DNA of 64,000 nt from Pelomyxa schiedti (lineage: Eukaryota; Evosea; Pelobiontida; Pelomyxidae): assembly GCA_020536535.1 (NCBI GenBank), contig JAHLWZ010000291.1, positions 63,061 to 127,060 on the forward strand, given 5' to 3'. This document shows, piece after piece, positions 46,196 to 56,774 of this stretch (position 1 is the first letter of the stretch; every line of letters starts with the position of its first letter). Position numbers and translations under genes: made by a program. The notes under the pieces were generated by a model, which saw nothing but the letters and a program-made list of their open reading frames with translations, ran no database searches and was not told the origin of the DNA.

Positions 46196-48358
46196 TTAGG
46201 AATTACTATTTCGGAGGCTTTCAAATTGTTTAAGTTGGTTGATAAAGCCTAGGTTGGGTTGTACTACAGGCCGCAAGGCTGCAACAAAACAGAGTGCCTC
46301 CTCCAGCCCAATATTTTTTTTGTACATTACATAGGATATAACTATTGTGGCCGACCGAGATACACCCGCAGCACTTTGTAAGTGTGAAAAATAAAAAACT
46401 AGAAAATGCGCTGGTACCAGTGTACAAGTGCTCCTTTGGAGGCGTCTAGGGCCTCATCAATAAACTTGTGGCATACAGAAAAGTGATCCAAGAGGTTTGT
46501 CTCCTCCTGGTCATCAACAGGTAAAACCAGGTAGTTGAAAAGCTGCACTGAGTTAGTTCTGAATTGGGGAAGGTGGGGACTTAACACCTTGGGATAGGGA
46601 ACGTTCTCAACAGGCAAAACCATTATCACATGTGTGACATTTTTCCTCTGTAAGATTGAAAACGGCATCAGAGAAAGTACAGGGGAAGAAATGCACACAA
46701 GTAGGAAGTTCTTTTCGTCACTGGAAAATAATGAGCCAAGCCACAAGTTGGGCAGAATTTGGTCCGCATCCACTTCATCAACGTAAGGGGAACATCCAGG
46801 TGGGAACATCGGGGGGTTCAAAAACTGTAGTAGGAATTGAGAAATCCAGTTGCAATGTGGAGGGCGTACTCTGTTTCCGTTCATGGAACATCTGGTCAAT
46901 GTAAGGGCCGCAAATTCGGGAGGAAGAACTTCAATGTCATTATAACTGAGATTGTCAAAAAAGGAAAAAAGTACTGTTGTCCCACCTCATTTTTAATATC
47001 TGCAGGGTCGAAAGATTTGATATGCTCGAAGGTATAGAAGAAATACTGTTCTTGTTCAAGTGCAGTGCCACCAGAGAATGGGAAGACCAAATTTCAGGAA
47101 ATGTGCTCAAATTATTATCACTAAAATTGTTTTTAGGCAATTCCTTCAGAATGGGAAGTTGAAACCTCAAGTGAAGGAATGCCAAATGGGGAAGGGATGA
47201 CAGTTCTGGAGGTACAGTAGAAAGCTCGTTCCCATTTAAGTCAAGTCTTAGACGAGAATTAGCATTAACAGGGCTGAAGGTAAAAAATACGTCGATAGGG
47301 AAACAAGATTGGAGAAAAGATGGTGTGGCTCTGCAAAGCGTGAAATATTATTCTCTGAAAGTTTCAATGATGTAACCGCAGACATGGTGTAGAGGCATTG
47401 AGGAAACTCTGTCAGCTTGTTGTAAGAGAGATCCAAATGAGTTAAGCCATTGAGGAGCCCTATGCATTGTGGTTTTAAATTGTGTGTCAAAACCCACGGC
47501 AGCACACAAAGTTAGAAGAGACCAAACCAAAGGATGGGGGTATTTCAGTTAGCTTATTTGAGTCACAAAAAAGTTGTTGTAGAGAAGAAAGCTGGCCTTT
47601 TTAGGTTAGTAAAAAGTAACCGTGAAGGACAATATGCCTATATTATTTGGAAGTAACTGAAGCGCATTGTTTGATAGAATCAATTCCCTCAAACAAGGTA
47701 GAGTACCTTGAAATTGTCAGTGCTGATATTTCTATAGGTTCCAAACCTATAGCTGGGGGAAGTTGAGTGAGCCTGTTGCTAGCAACAGATAGCTGCGTTA
47801 ATTTTGTAAGTTTCGAGATGTTATCGGGAAGGGTCTCGATGCGATTTCCCGACAATTTAAGTGTCTGCAATTCGGTGATGTTCTGCAAATATATTTAAGA
47901 CACCACAAAGGGCAGGTTCTTAGTACACATAGTGCATTCGGAATCGAAGTTAAGACATTGTCGGACAAATTGAGAAGTGTGAGTGACTGTAAATTCGATA
48001 TTTCATCTGGGAGTACTGCAATGTTATTGCGGCACAGTGCCAAAGACCTCAACCAACTGGCCTCAAGGAGGCAGTGCGGAAATTTAATAGGTTCAGACAA
48101 GTCTCTGGTAACTAGTAACCAAACTACAAAGAGACGTTTTCCTCCCTTTTTTTTTGAAAGAGCAATACAAATAGCCAACCTGAACTGAAGCGCGATAGTG
48201 CGACTTGTGGTGCGAACTTCGTCGAGCAGATTACGCATATGAGTGGCAGGTAGAGGCGAATAAAGTCTCTCGCACATCGCATCTAGGATGCAAGATCTCT
48301 CCGGTACACTGATCCTTATCGTCCGTGGTGTTGTGGTGCTCATGTCAGCGGCTGTCAT
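46196..48358 (-). CDS. leucine-rich-repeat dual-specificity phosphatase (MAPK phosphatase type)
   Basis: The start ATG at 48358 begins MTAADMSTTTPRTIRIS. LRR exons from ~48100 to 46950 carry units such as LRSLALCRNNIAVLPDEI, LTLLNLSDNVLTSIPNAL, LQTLKLSGNRIETLPDNI, LTHLDLSYNKLTEFPQCL and LVALHLNKNSISSIPSSI (Leu-x2-Leu-x-Leu-x2-Asn type). The C-terminal phosphatase has QILPNLWLGSLFSSDEKNFL, VTHVIMVLPVEN, YLVLPVDDQEETNLLDHF and, after an intron at ~46422-46380, the catalytic HCAAGVSRSATIVISYVM, with YKKNIGLEEAL and the closing QPNLGFINQL. The general acid Asp (PVDDQE), Cys and Arg are all present, so it should be active. The same LRR-DUSP architecture occurs in the Dictyostelium Mpl proteins. 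Confidence 0.86.
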
Positions 48359-48635
48359 TTTTTTCCAGCGATTTTCCTGGAAAGCCAATTCCCAGATCTC
48401 TCATAACCAAGGGACTCTGACATAAGTCCAGTGAAGTTTTACCTGGGAAGCGGTACTCACACCCTTCAAGCTTCCGACGGGGCATGTCTAATTCCAACAT
48501 CACCTTCTGAGGCCAACATAAGGTCAATCATCAATCTTTCGCTGGGAATGGCACACGACAGCAGTGCCCTGCCTCCTTTTTAACGATGCAAATGTGGCCT
48601 AACCTACAAAACAAAAACAAAAACAATCGATTGCC

Positions 48636-50084
48636 ATGGGAGGCTCTTTTGGACGCTTATTCGTTTTGTCTGCTATTACTGTACTTTCCACTGTAGGAGA
48701 TAGCGGGGGCGTGTTTGGCATTCTTGCATCAGAGGAACCTTCAGCATCGGCTGCGTATATCAAAAGCGTGGTGCTGTGTGACGGCGAGTACACGTGCTTC
48801 CACAGAATCAGGGAGTCCACCAGGTGTGCTTTGGTTTTGTACCTCACATTGGGTTTTATTGTCGTAACCAACCATTACGTACTTGTTTATTTGCAGGAAC
48901 GAATATGTGGCTGTTGGGAGCAATGGCGATATCCTGAGGTGGAGTGCTAGTGGTGGTCAGGAGCAAAAGTGGCTGCTGGCTCCTGTAAAAGGAGATTTGA
49001 TCAATATCATAACACTGCAAAATGGAGAGTACATGAGTGTTTTGTGGACTGGGGATATCTGGCGTTGGCAAAAATCTACAGAGCCTGTGGCTCCTGACCA
49101 GACTTTCCGTTTTCTCAACTACGCTGGAGGCAAATACAACATCCAAGAGCAGACGAAAGGCGAATATGTTGCTGTGGGCTCCAATGGAAATGTGTTGAGA
49201 TGGTCGCGAACTGGGGGAGATGATCAACGCTTTGCACTGGAACCAATTGAGGTTTTTTGTAACAAATCTCTCATTAAACACCATAATTAACTGAAGACAA
49301 GGTTATACAACCCAATCTTGGCAAAAAGTCAACCTTGATTGCACTTGAGAAGGGTGGAGTACTGGCAAGTTTGCCTCCACCGGATGACAGCAATATTACG
49401 GGTATAGTCTTATTCTTGAGAAGCAGTTTACTTAAGTCGGCTACAGAGACTGAACGGCCCAAACTTCTTGGAGTGGAAACTCTTGCTTCTGTACTTGTGA
49501 CTGACCCAACATTTTCTGACAAGCTAGCCCAGGTTTGCATTGCACATTAAAAGCGAAGTTTTACCTTTGCAAAGGTGAACACAAATCCGTACTATTTCCT
49601 GACGCACCGAGCAAGTTGGAAACACGTGAAAGAAGTTATTGTGGAAGCTGGGTCTGCATGGTCTGAGCAGGTTGAATACTACTATGGTGCATCAAGATCA
49701 CAAACTTCTTCTGTGCGCCGGACATTCTCTTTTCTTGTTGGTGCGTCACAGGGTGGTGATCTTGGGCTTGAACCTGGGGAATCTGGTGGACTTGCGTGCA
49801 AGGTTGCGCCTTTGTCTCCCGCAGTTATGTTCGAGCCTCACTTTTCATGTTAGGTTACCCAGGAAATGTCATCGCAGTTTAAATTTGAGTGGGAGTGGCA
49901 AGAGTCCTCACAAACAGAAGAATCCTACTACCTGAAAATCACAGAGACCAGGAGTGTACCAGTGTCAGACCGTACCCGGCACATGTATCTCTGGCAGCCA
50001 GTTCACGAATATACACTCTACAATTACAATCTCAAATCAATCTCCACCTACTCGTTCCTAGAGCGTGGCCTCCATCTTTCCTAA
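48636..50084 (+). CDS. secreted repeat protein with possible aerolysin-like C-terminal region
   Basis: Signal peptide from ATG 48636 (LFVLSAITVLSTVGDSG). Exon 2 (48898-49250) has three related strands-and-loop repeats containing GEYTCFHRIREST, NEYVAVGSNGDILRWS and GEYVAVGSNGNVLRWSRTGG, suggesting a beta-trefoil or fascin/lectin-like fold. Later exons encode a second region (49310-50084) rich in Ser/Thr/Glu-Trp strands. Its long amphipathic-strand pattern and Trp/Tyr-rich end recall aerolysin/ETX-MTX2 or insecticidal-crystal-type beta-pore proteins, but I see no diagnostic motif. The alternative is a purely structural or carbohydrate-binding protein. Introns are short and phases agree. Confidence 0.5.
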
Positions 50085-50216
50085 TACCAACCTTAACATG
50101 TTGAAACTACCTCCCCTATTTGTTTAGTTTGTACACAATTCGCAAAAAGAAACTTTTTTTTTTTATGGCATTCTGAAATAGATAGTGTTGATGCTTGGTG
50201 GTCCCAACAACAACTA

Positions 50217-52136
50217 TCACCAGTCACAGTCAGCAGGGTCCACTTTGCGTTGCAAGTCACGAGGCGGGGGACCGTAGAGCCTAGAGCCTGTAGGGGAGTA
50301 TCGGCCGCCGTGGCAGGGGCAGTCCCACGTGGACTCTCTCTCGTTCCAGGTCACGATGCACCCCAGGTGCGTGCACACGGGGGACATCACGTGAAGCTGG
50401 CCCCCGGCGTCGCGGTACACAGCTAGCGGCTTGGACGTTATGTGCTTCCGAACTATCTGTTAGGAATTAATTATGGGTGTGGGTTTGGGTGTGAGTGGTG
50501 GGAATGGGTGGGGGGTGTTTGTGCTTTGTTTGGTTGGTATTTGTTTGTGTGGCATACTTTTCCTTCTCCGTGCTTGATTTCAGTCAGGGAGGCAACTTTC
50601 TCACCAGTGACAACGCCTTCAAGGAACTTGAGTGCAACATCAGCATTCTCCTTGAGAAAAGTGGCACCGGATCGGCGAACGTTAAGCCGCGAGGGGCTGA
50701 AGAGTTCCGCCAGCTTATTTTCTCGCTTAAGAATCAGGTCTGTGAGTAACTGTGATGCAACTGCACTCCATATGAGACCCTTTTTTGTGGTTTGCAGATT
50801 GGAGATTGGGAGAGGAAGAAAATGTGGGGTTAGGGGTATCAACATGTCCACTGAATCCAGTTGCAGTATAGACGCCACTCATTCCAGGAACAGCACCAAT
50901 ATAAGGCATCCCGTCAGCGGGCTCCCACAATTCAGCACTCCATCTTCTTTCTATTTTGACTACATCAAATCTGTCCCGTACAAAATTTTCCAATGATTCC
51001 ATTGCCTTTGTTGGGCAGCCATGACCTACTTTATGATCCTCTCCACCAACGAGAATAGTGTCTGGACGGTATGAGTTGGACAGTCTTTTAGTGGTAATAA
51101 GTCAGCAACCAATATTTCACAACACTTTACTACCTTGAGTAGTGATAGGGGTCTGCCATATCCCAATATAATGCATCAGGTGGAGGATTTGTAACTGTTG
51201 CTGTAAGGCAATATGACATGTACGGGAAACATCTTGTCTCAAGCGACATGGTACCAGCATAGGGGGAATGGGTGGCAAGGATAACGTGCTTTGCATAAAC
51301 CGTATGAGGGCGGCCATCACTTCCCTGTTTGTAAGTAAATCAACATGATTTTTGAGGAGAGCAAATGACCTGTACTTCCACTGTTGTACTTGATGGCCTT
51401 GCTGCTCTGGAATTCTCAAACAGGAAAACATTTCTACTCTGACCTAACACTCTAGCAAGGCCTGCCACATAACGAAGAGGATCAAATCTTGCACAATTAT
51501 CCAGAGTTATTCCGGCGGCCGCCCTCAACTGTTGCTGTGCACCATTTGGGCATCCAAACTGAGCCTTTACGCCAAGGGAAAGAGCGGTATCAAATTCCCT
51601 CCCAATACTACGAGAGTCACTAGGTTGTTCAGAATATCTACACCCCGGAACCCTCTTGAAGTCGCAATAGATATCAAATTCCTGCACTACGTGTAAGCTA
51701 AAATAAGAAATACCCAAGAAGCAACAACCTTTGACCATCTTTCCACTTGGCTTATGCCGTCAATGTTAGACATGACTATCAAGTTGGCAACCGTTGGTCC
51801 CCAGTCATTCTGAAGCTCCTCAAAATTCTCGTCAGCAGTCATATCCAAGTGGCCACTGCTCCCAGATGATGTTCCACTGCCAACACTGTTTGCTTCCACA
51901 ATAGCAACAGAACATTTATCTCTCAAATGCATAGCCTACAACAAAAAGTGAGCAAAAAAAAAAAAAAAAAAGAAGCCAACGGTGCTCAATCCAGTGATTC
52001 CCGCGCCAATAATAAGAACGTCCACAGTCAAATCTCTGTCGATCGAGGGAAACTTTGGAGGCCTCGCAGCGCCCATGTCCTCGAGCCAATAGGACCCAGG
52101 CGACATACTGACAACACCAACTTGATCGCACTCCAT
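50217..52136 (-). CDS. FAD-dependent (DAO-type) oxidoreductase with C-terminal Rieske domain
   Basis: The start MECDQVGVVSMSPGSYWLE leads to VDVLIIGAGITGLST (Rossmann GxGxxG for FAD), MHLRDKCSVAIVEAN, SGTSSGSSGHLD, then DAO exons with NCARFDPLRYVAGLARVLG, VILATHSPYAGT, DTILVGGEDHKVGHG, WSAELWEPADGMPYIG and GVYTATGFSG. The end is a Rieske [2Fe-2S] domain with CTHLGC and CPCHGGRY, both Cys-His ligand pairs present. This two-part architecture is known mainly in bacteria (FAD oxidoreductases with Rieske ends), so an origin by transfer is possible; it now holds several introns. Substrate unknown, probably an amine or amino acid. It converges on the secreted protein gene with ~130 bp between stops. 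Confidence 0.85.
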
Positions 52137-52363
52137 ACTTCACCCTTGGACAACAAATAGGAAAAAGAAACCCAACGCGAAGGGGGTTTGTCACATCGTC
52201 GTAATACTCCCCTGGGCCTGTAACCGTCAACTTCCGAGAAAAAAAAAAGCCTGATGAGTTGAATAAAATAATCAACCGGAACGCTCTCATTTTCCTTGTC
52301 CTCGCTCAGGATCAGCGGTCTGGTGTTTTTTTTATTCAGCAGTTTAATCTCTGTACAGCAGTT

Positions 52364-53060
52364 TCATGTGGTGTGATCGTTTGGTGTGCTGGGCCCTTGG
52401 GGAATTGATGTTGGTTTGGTGACAGTGGGGGCGTTGGGTGATGGCGGCTCAGGAACACTTGATGTAGTAGTCGTTGCGGAGGCGTTCTGGGTTGCAAGCT
52501 CGCTGCCAGGTCTCACTTGGTGCACCAACTCTCTTTGTAGACAATGGTATTTCGGGTTTGCCAATTCCTGCAATAAACCCTGTGGGATCCCCATCGCTCT
52601 GTCCGGAAGATCCCCCTAATTTGGTGGTGAAAATAACTCAGTGCCTGAGGCAGCGCATACCCCGTCCATCGAATAAGACATAATCTTGAAATCGCTGATG
52701 AGTTCCCGAAACACCTCCCACTGGTTGCACCCAGGGCACATTCCTTGTTAATACACTCCTTTTTCCTCGCCAGTGCCACGACGCCCCCTTCTCTGATTGT
52801 GGCTATTGCCTTCCTCAACTGTGCATGTTATCTTGTGGACCAAAAAGGAATCTAGTGGGAGGGTATGTGCTTACTTTGTAAATGTCCCTCTGTGTGATAG
52901 TCGCGGGGATCTCACTGTCTGTGTCTTCATATGACCACAAGGCATTTCTATTCCAGAGGTGGATGATTGTCTCGTTGTCCACCTGGAAGTCTGCAGGGAA
53001 CAATACTATCCACCCCGACGAGGAATGGTTACTCACAAACGCTCTTGCTAGCTTCACCAT
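52364..53060 (-). CDS. hypothetical protein
   Basis: Start MVKLARAFVSNHSSSGWIVL at ATG 53060, then FPADFQVDNETIIHLWNRN and ITQRDIYK. A clean intron (~52878-52824) joins LRKAIATIREGGVVALARKK. One or two further short introns in ~52760-52600 are needed, but I cannot place them uniquely; several frames look coding there. The last exon most likely ends with a Thr/Ser/Pro-rich tail (VTKPTSIPQGPSTPNDHTT). No family recognised. Confidence 0.4.
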
Positions 53061-53251
53061 CTCTTGTTTGTTTGCCTTATGATTTATTCAAGATCTTGTT
53101 TGAAATTTGCACCTGTCAATTTTTTTGTTTTGTTTGACATATTCACACAACCTCAAAAGAAAGAGGAGAGGCTGCTTCTCCCAAACAAAATCTTTTACTG
53201 AGTTCGCTAAGAGAATAACAACTAGTATTTAAATATCGTTGTCTTCTGGGG

Positions 53252-53901
53252 TTACAAGAACACGGCACTGACGGGGCGATTTGGAGTTGAGGCGACTGGG
53301 ACGGCGGAGTATCCCAGGGCGACGCCGATTGAGTTGAGCTTCTCGCCTTCGGGGATGTGGAGGAGAGTACGGAGGACTGGTTCCGAGTTTATGGGATAGT
53401 TGTAGTGCAGAAGGATCGAGGCAACACCGTGCGCGGTGGCTGCAATGCACAGGTTCTCGTGAGCGAGAGCAACATCGTAGTCCTCAATTATGGGATTGAC
53501 TGTGGTTGTGAAAATCAACACTGGGGCGTTGTAGGACATCTTCTTGGTTTGTGTGTTGATCTGTTTCATTGTTAACAAGGAGGGATTGCATTACAAAGAG
53601 GGAACCTGAGCAATGAGTTCTGGAGTGGAAACAACGTAGAACTTCCAAGGACTGCAAACAGCACGTTAATAAGTTCATTGACAAACCAAATGGAAGAAAC
53701 TCCAAAACAACTATTTTTGAAAGGAAAAAACACTGCAACAACAAATAAATACAAAACGCACTTTTTGCCCATGGCAGAGGGAGCGAGGACGGCCTTGCTA
53801 AGAAGGGCCTCAAGGAGTGGGCGAGGGACTGGATCGGCTTTATAGCTCCTGCACGAGCGTCTTGCGGTCAGGGCTGACAAGTCCATTGTTGCTGTTGCCA
53901 T
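53252..53901 (-). CDS. nitroreductase-family flavoenzyme
   Basis: A predicted FMN-dependent NAD(P)H oxidoreductase. Exon 1 gives MATATMDLSALTARRSCRSY, the N-terminal RRS-x-R-xY FMN phosphate-binding motif of nitroreductases, then LLSKAVLAPSAMGKK. After introns, SYNAPVLIFTTTV, DVALAHENLCIAATAHGV and LLHIPEGEKLNSIGVALGY complete the conserved helices and the G-x-A-x-GY strand. Length (~185 residues) fits the NfsB-like small forms. The frame stops after RPVSAVFL. Substrate unknown. Confidence 0.78.
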
Positions 53902-54031
53902 GTTTTTTGAATAAATAATAAAGCTGCGTCGGTGGCTCTCGAGAGGTTGTTGGTTTTTTTATGCTTTGTGCGTTTTGCTTGATTTATTTATAAGTGGAAA
54001 ATCAACGGAAAGAGCCGCAGCCACGGAATCA

Positions 54032-54658
54032 TTACGCTTCTTCTTTCAACCGGTCGTCCAAATTTAGGGCTGTGCCTGTTCCCTTTGAAGCGTCGTTTTC
54101 GAGGTCTTCCTTGGACAGACCCGAGCACTCAAGCACCTGTGGCTCACAGTACTTCTTTTTTTTTTCGTTAGTTGTCATTTCAACTACAGTACACACAATT
54201 TGGCACTTGATGCACTTCTCACTGAAGGAATTCCATAAACAAGGCAATTTACAGTTTGACACAGTGCATGTAATTCCCTATGGCTCATGAGTGAACCAAA
54301 CAACAATCCGCGAATACCTGGGCAAAACACTCCATGCATGGTGAAGATATGTGGTGACCAGTTGTATCTGCAATGCAATTGGAAGAGCACACTTCATCCT
54401 TCCAGCATTGCCGCGCGCACTTGTCAAGCTACAAGCACAAGTCAAAAGGGATAAAGTAGTCTCCACACTGAAAACCAACCACTTTCGCGAAGGCATCCTG
54501 AGGTAATGACTTCAAATACCCTGTTACTGTGTAAACAAAAGGGAAAAATATAAGCGAGATAGACCGTAATCTTCAGAGGATTTGCAGTTCCCCTCGCTTC
54601 CCCTTGTACTGTGCACAGTAAATAAGAACAGCACCACCCACAGCACCATGTCTCCCAT
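54032..54658 (-). CDS. small secreted cysteine-rich protein
   Basis: The start MGDMVLWVVLFLFTVHS is a clear signal peptide. Following exons give GNCKSSEDY, YLKSLPQDAFAKVVGFQC, LDKCARQCWKDEVCSSNC, CLWNSFSEKCIKCQIVC and YCEPQVLECSGLSKED. At least 12 cysteines in ~170 residues suggest a disulfide-bonded extracellular protein. No family recognised. Divergent from the F-box gene. Confidence 0.55.
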
Positions 54659-55057
54659 TGTTATTTGTGTTGAATGGAAGTAAAACCAGTGGGATCTTGA
54701 CATGGCAACCGCGCCGGGTTTTTACTTTCCACAAAACCACATTTAGATCCTCATGTACATGACAGACACCTGACCCCGTCCTCCCATCAGATCCAGAAAA
54801 TCAGATTTCTCTTCCTGATCGCTTTGCTGTACAAGTTGAACTTCCTTTTTTACCCTGTTCGAACAGGTGTGATGACGGTTCCACCAAGAAAATCGCCGAA
54901 CACGTAGAACCGATACACCCCTCGCTTTTTCTTCTTGTCTCTTCTTCTAGACGCTCGCCCCCATATTGTCCGTTTCTCTCACCGTAAAATAAAACCCAAG
55001 CAACACCACCTTTGAGGAAAAAACCCACTTTAACAAGCAAACCCACACAAAACAAAG
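54659..55057. promoter_or_regulatory. divergent intergenic region, secreted protein / F-box gene
   Basis: About 400 bp between divergent start codons. The part next to the F-box gene is an A/C-rich leader. No specific element is seen. Confidence 0.3.
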
Positions 55058-56656
55058 ATGGAGATGGATCGTGCGGATTCTCGAAAAGGCAAAGGAACGG
55101 AACAGGACAAGCAATTGGCTCTGAGGAACGAGGAGCCCTGGTCCCCTGCTCCACCGTCAAGGCTGTTCCGTGCAGTATCCAGTCTAATGAACTCAGGCTA
55201 CCACCACGTCGAGGACCACGCAGCCCACAGGATCACGGAGGAGGATGCTGATGCGGAAGGGCCTGGTGTGGAGATGATGAGGATGTCAAACTTGGAATCT
55301 GAAGGGGAACTGGCGAATCCTAATCCATTTAGGAGATTGCCAGATGAATTGGTGTTGCGGATTTTCTCCTATCTGAGTCTCCAGCAGATATTTCAAGTAT
55401 CTCGTGTATGTGATGTTACTTTAAAAAAAAAAAAGCAAACAACAAAAAACCTCACCCTACTGAGAACTTTCAAAGACCTGCAGACGATTCAACACGCTGA
55501 CTTCTGCAACAGCCTTATGGAACGAAGTTGCTCTTGAGAGGAATTGGCCTCTCAGCAAAGAAAAAGCGTTTTACAGAGACATGTATGGCGTTCTTCCTTT
55601 CTATGAGGCATTAATTGTGGTATAGAGTGATCAAAGAAGTGGAAGAAAAGAGAACAACTGTACATTCATATTGGGGTATGATAAGATAGAAACTTTTTTT
55701 TTAGGTGAAGAAAAGGAGGGAGCAGATGGCAACTGTCATCGTGAGCTCCAGAGTCTGGGAATGGATTTTCTCAGTTTTATTTTTGTATACTTGTATAGCA
55801 ACTGTGCTGAAATTTGATGACCGGATTGACTGGCCTTGGATCAGTATCCTGTGGCCAGTATTTGTTTATATTGTGTACTTATGGGTTATCTTGGCTGTGT
55901 GTATCCTCTCATTTTTATTGTTAAAGTTTATGTAAATAGATGTACGGGCATGTTTTTCACAAATATGGGCCTTTCGAGGAAATGAAGACAGCTCGGGGTG
56001 AATGCTATCGGCCGTTATTCAATGAATGTTGCATGTCCAGGTGTGAGTACCTTTCAAAGAGGCAGTGCGAATTCTTTCTATTTTTGGCGGCAATAACTCC
56101 ATTTTTCTTCCTGCTACTGCTGAGTCTTTTCGGACTGGTTCCCTCATGGATTGTTCCAATCCCACTCCATCTCGTAACTGTGCACATACTGTTGACACCC
56201 TACTACTTGGGAGGCAAGTGTATCTCACTGCGTTCGTGGAAGCTAGGAGTGTGGTACTCGTGCATAGTGTGCGGGCCACTTTGGAGCGTATTCCTGGGAC
56301 TTCTGAGTGCCAAACTGTACAGAAATGCCAGCTTCCTCTGGCTAACGGTTATATCACCATTCTTGGCCATGCAGTTCTGGGCAGTGCTTGTATCCTCATC
56401 TCTGATATATTTCCTAAGGGGCATGTTCAAGCCAGACAACAAAGGAGACGACATGCTTGTTTTATGGCAAGGCATCATGATGTTCTCTGGAATGACTTTT
56501 GGTCCCATGGAAGTAACCCTGGCTTTGGCAGCGGACGGTCTACGAGACCTTCAAATCCTGCTTTGCTGTATCCCATTGTTCTTCTGGTTGGGTGTATTCG
56601 CCTTTACCTGCGTCTCATGCAACCTTAACGTCACAACCCATTGTTGTGCTAGGTAG
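55058..56656 (+). CDS. F-box protein with multi-pass membrane domain (TMEM185-like)
   Basis: ATG 55058 follows an A/C-rich leader (MEMDRADSRKGKG). An F-box (~55330-55400) reads RLPDELVLRIFSYLSLQQIF and continues across an intron as KDLQTIQHA. A linker exon gives ALWNEVALERNWPLS. From ~55735 there are many hydrophobic helices: WEWIFSVLFLYTCIA, KFDDRIDWPWISILWPVF, YIVYLWVILA, then, after an intron (~55896-55938, 43 nt), a Cys-rich loop and further helices (FFFLLLLSLFGLVPSW, WYSCIVCGPLWSVFLG, FLWLTVISPFLAMQFW, LLCCIPLFFWLGVFAF). The KFDD-x-I-xWPW pattern resembles the TMEM185 / Fragile-X-F membrane family. It could recruit a membrane-tethered SCF ubiquitin ligase, by inference. Confidence 0.68.
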
Positions 56657-56774
56657 TAAGTAGGTGGCGCAAGCAAAACAAAAAATAAACAAATAAACAA
56701 CGAGGTTATTTGGCTTCTTTCGGCAAAATTGTGTTTGGTTCTATGTGGAGGAAAAATCGAAATCACTGCCAGGG

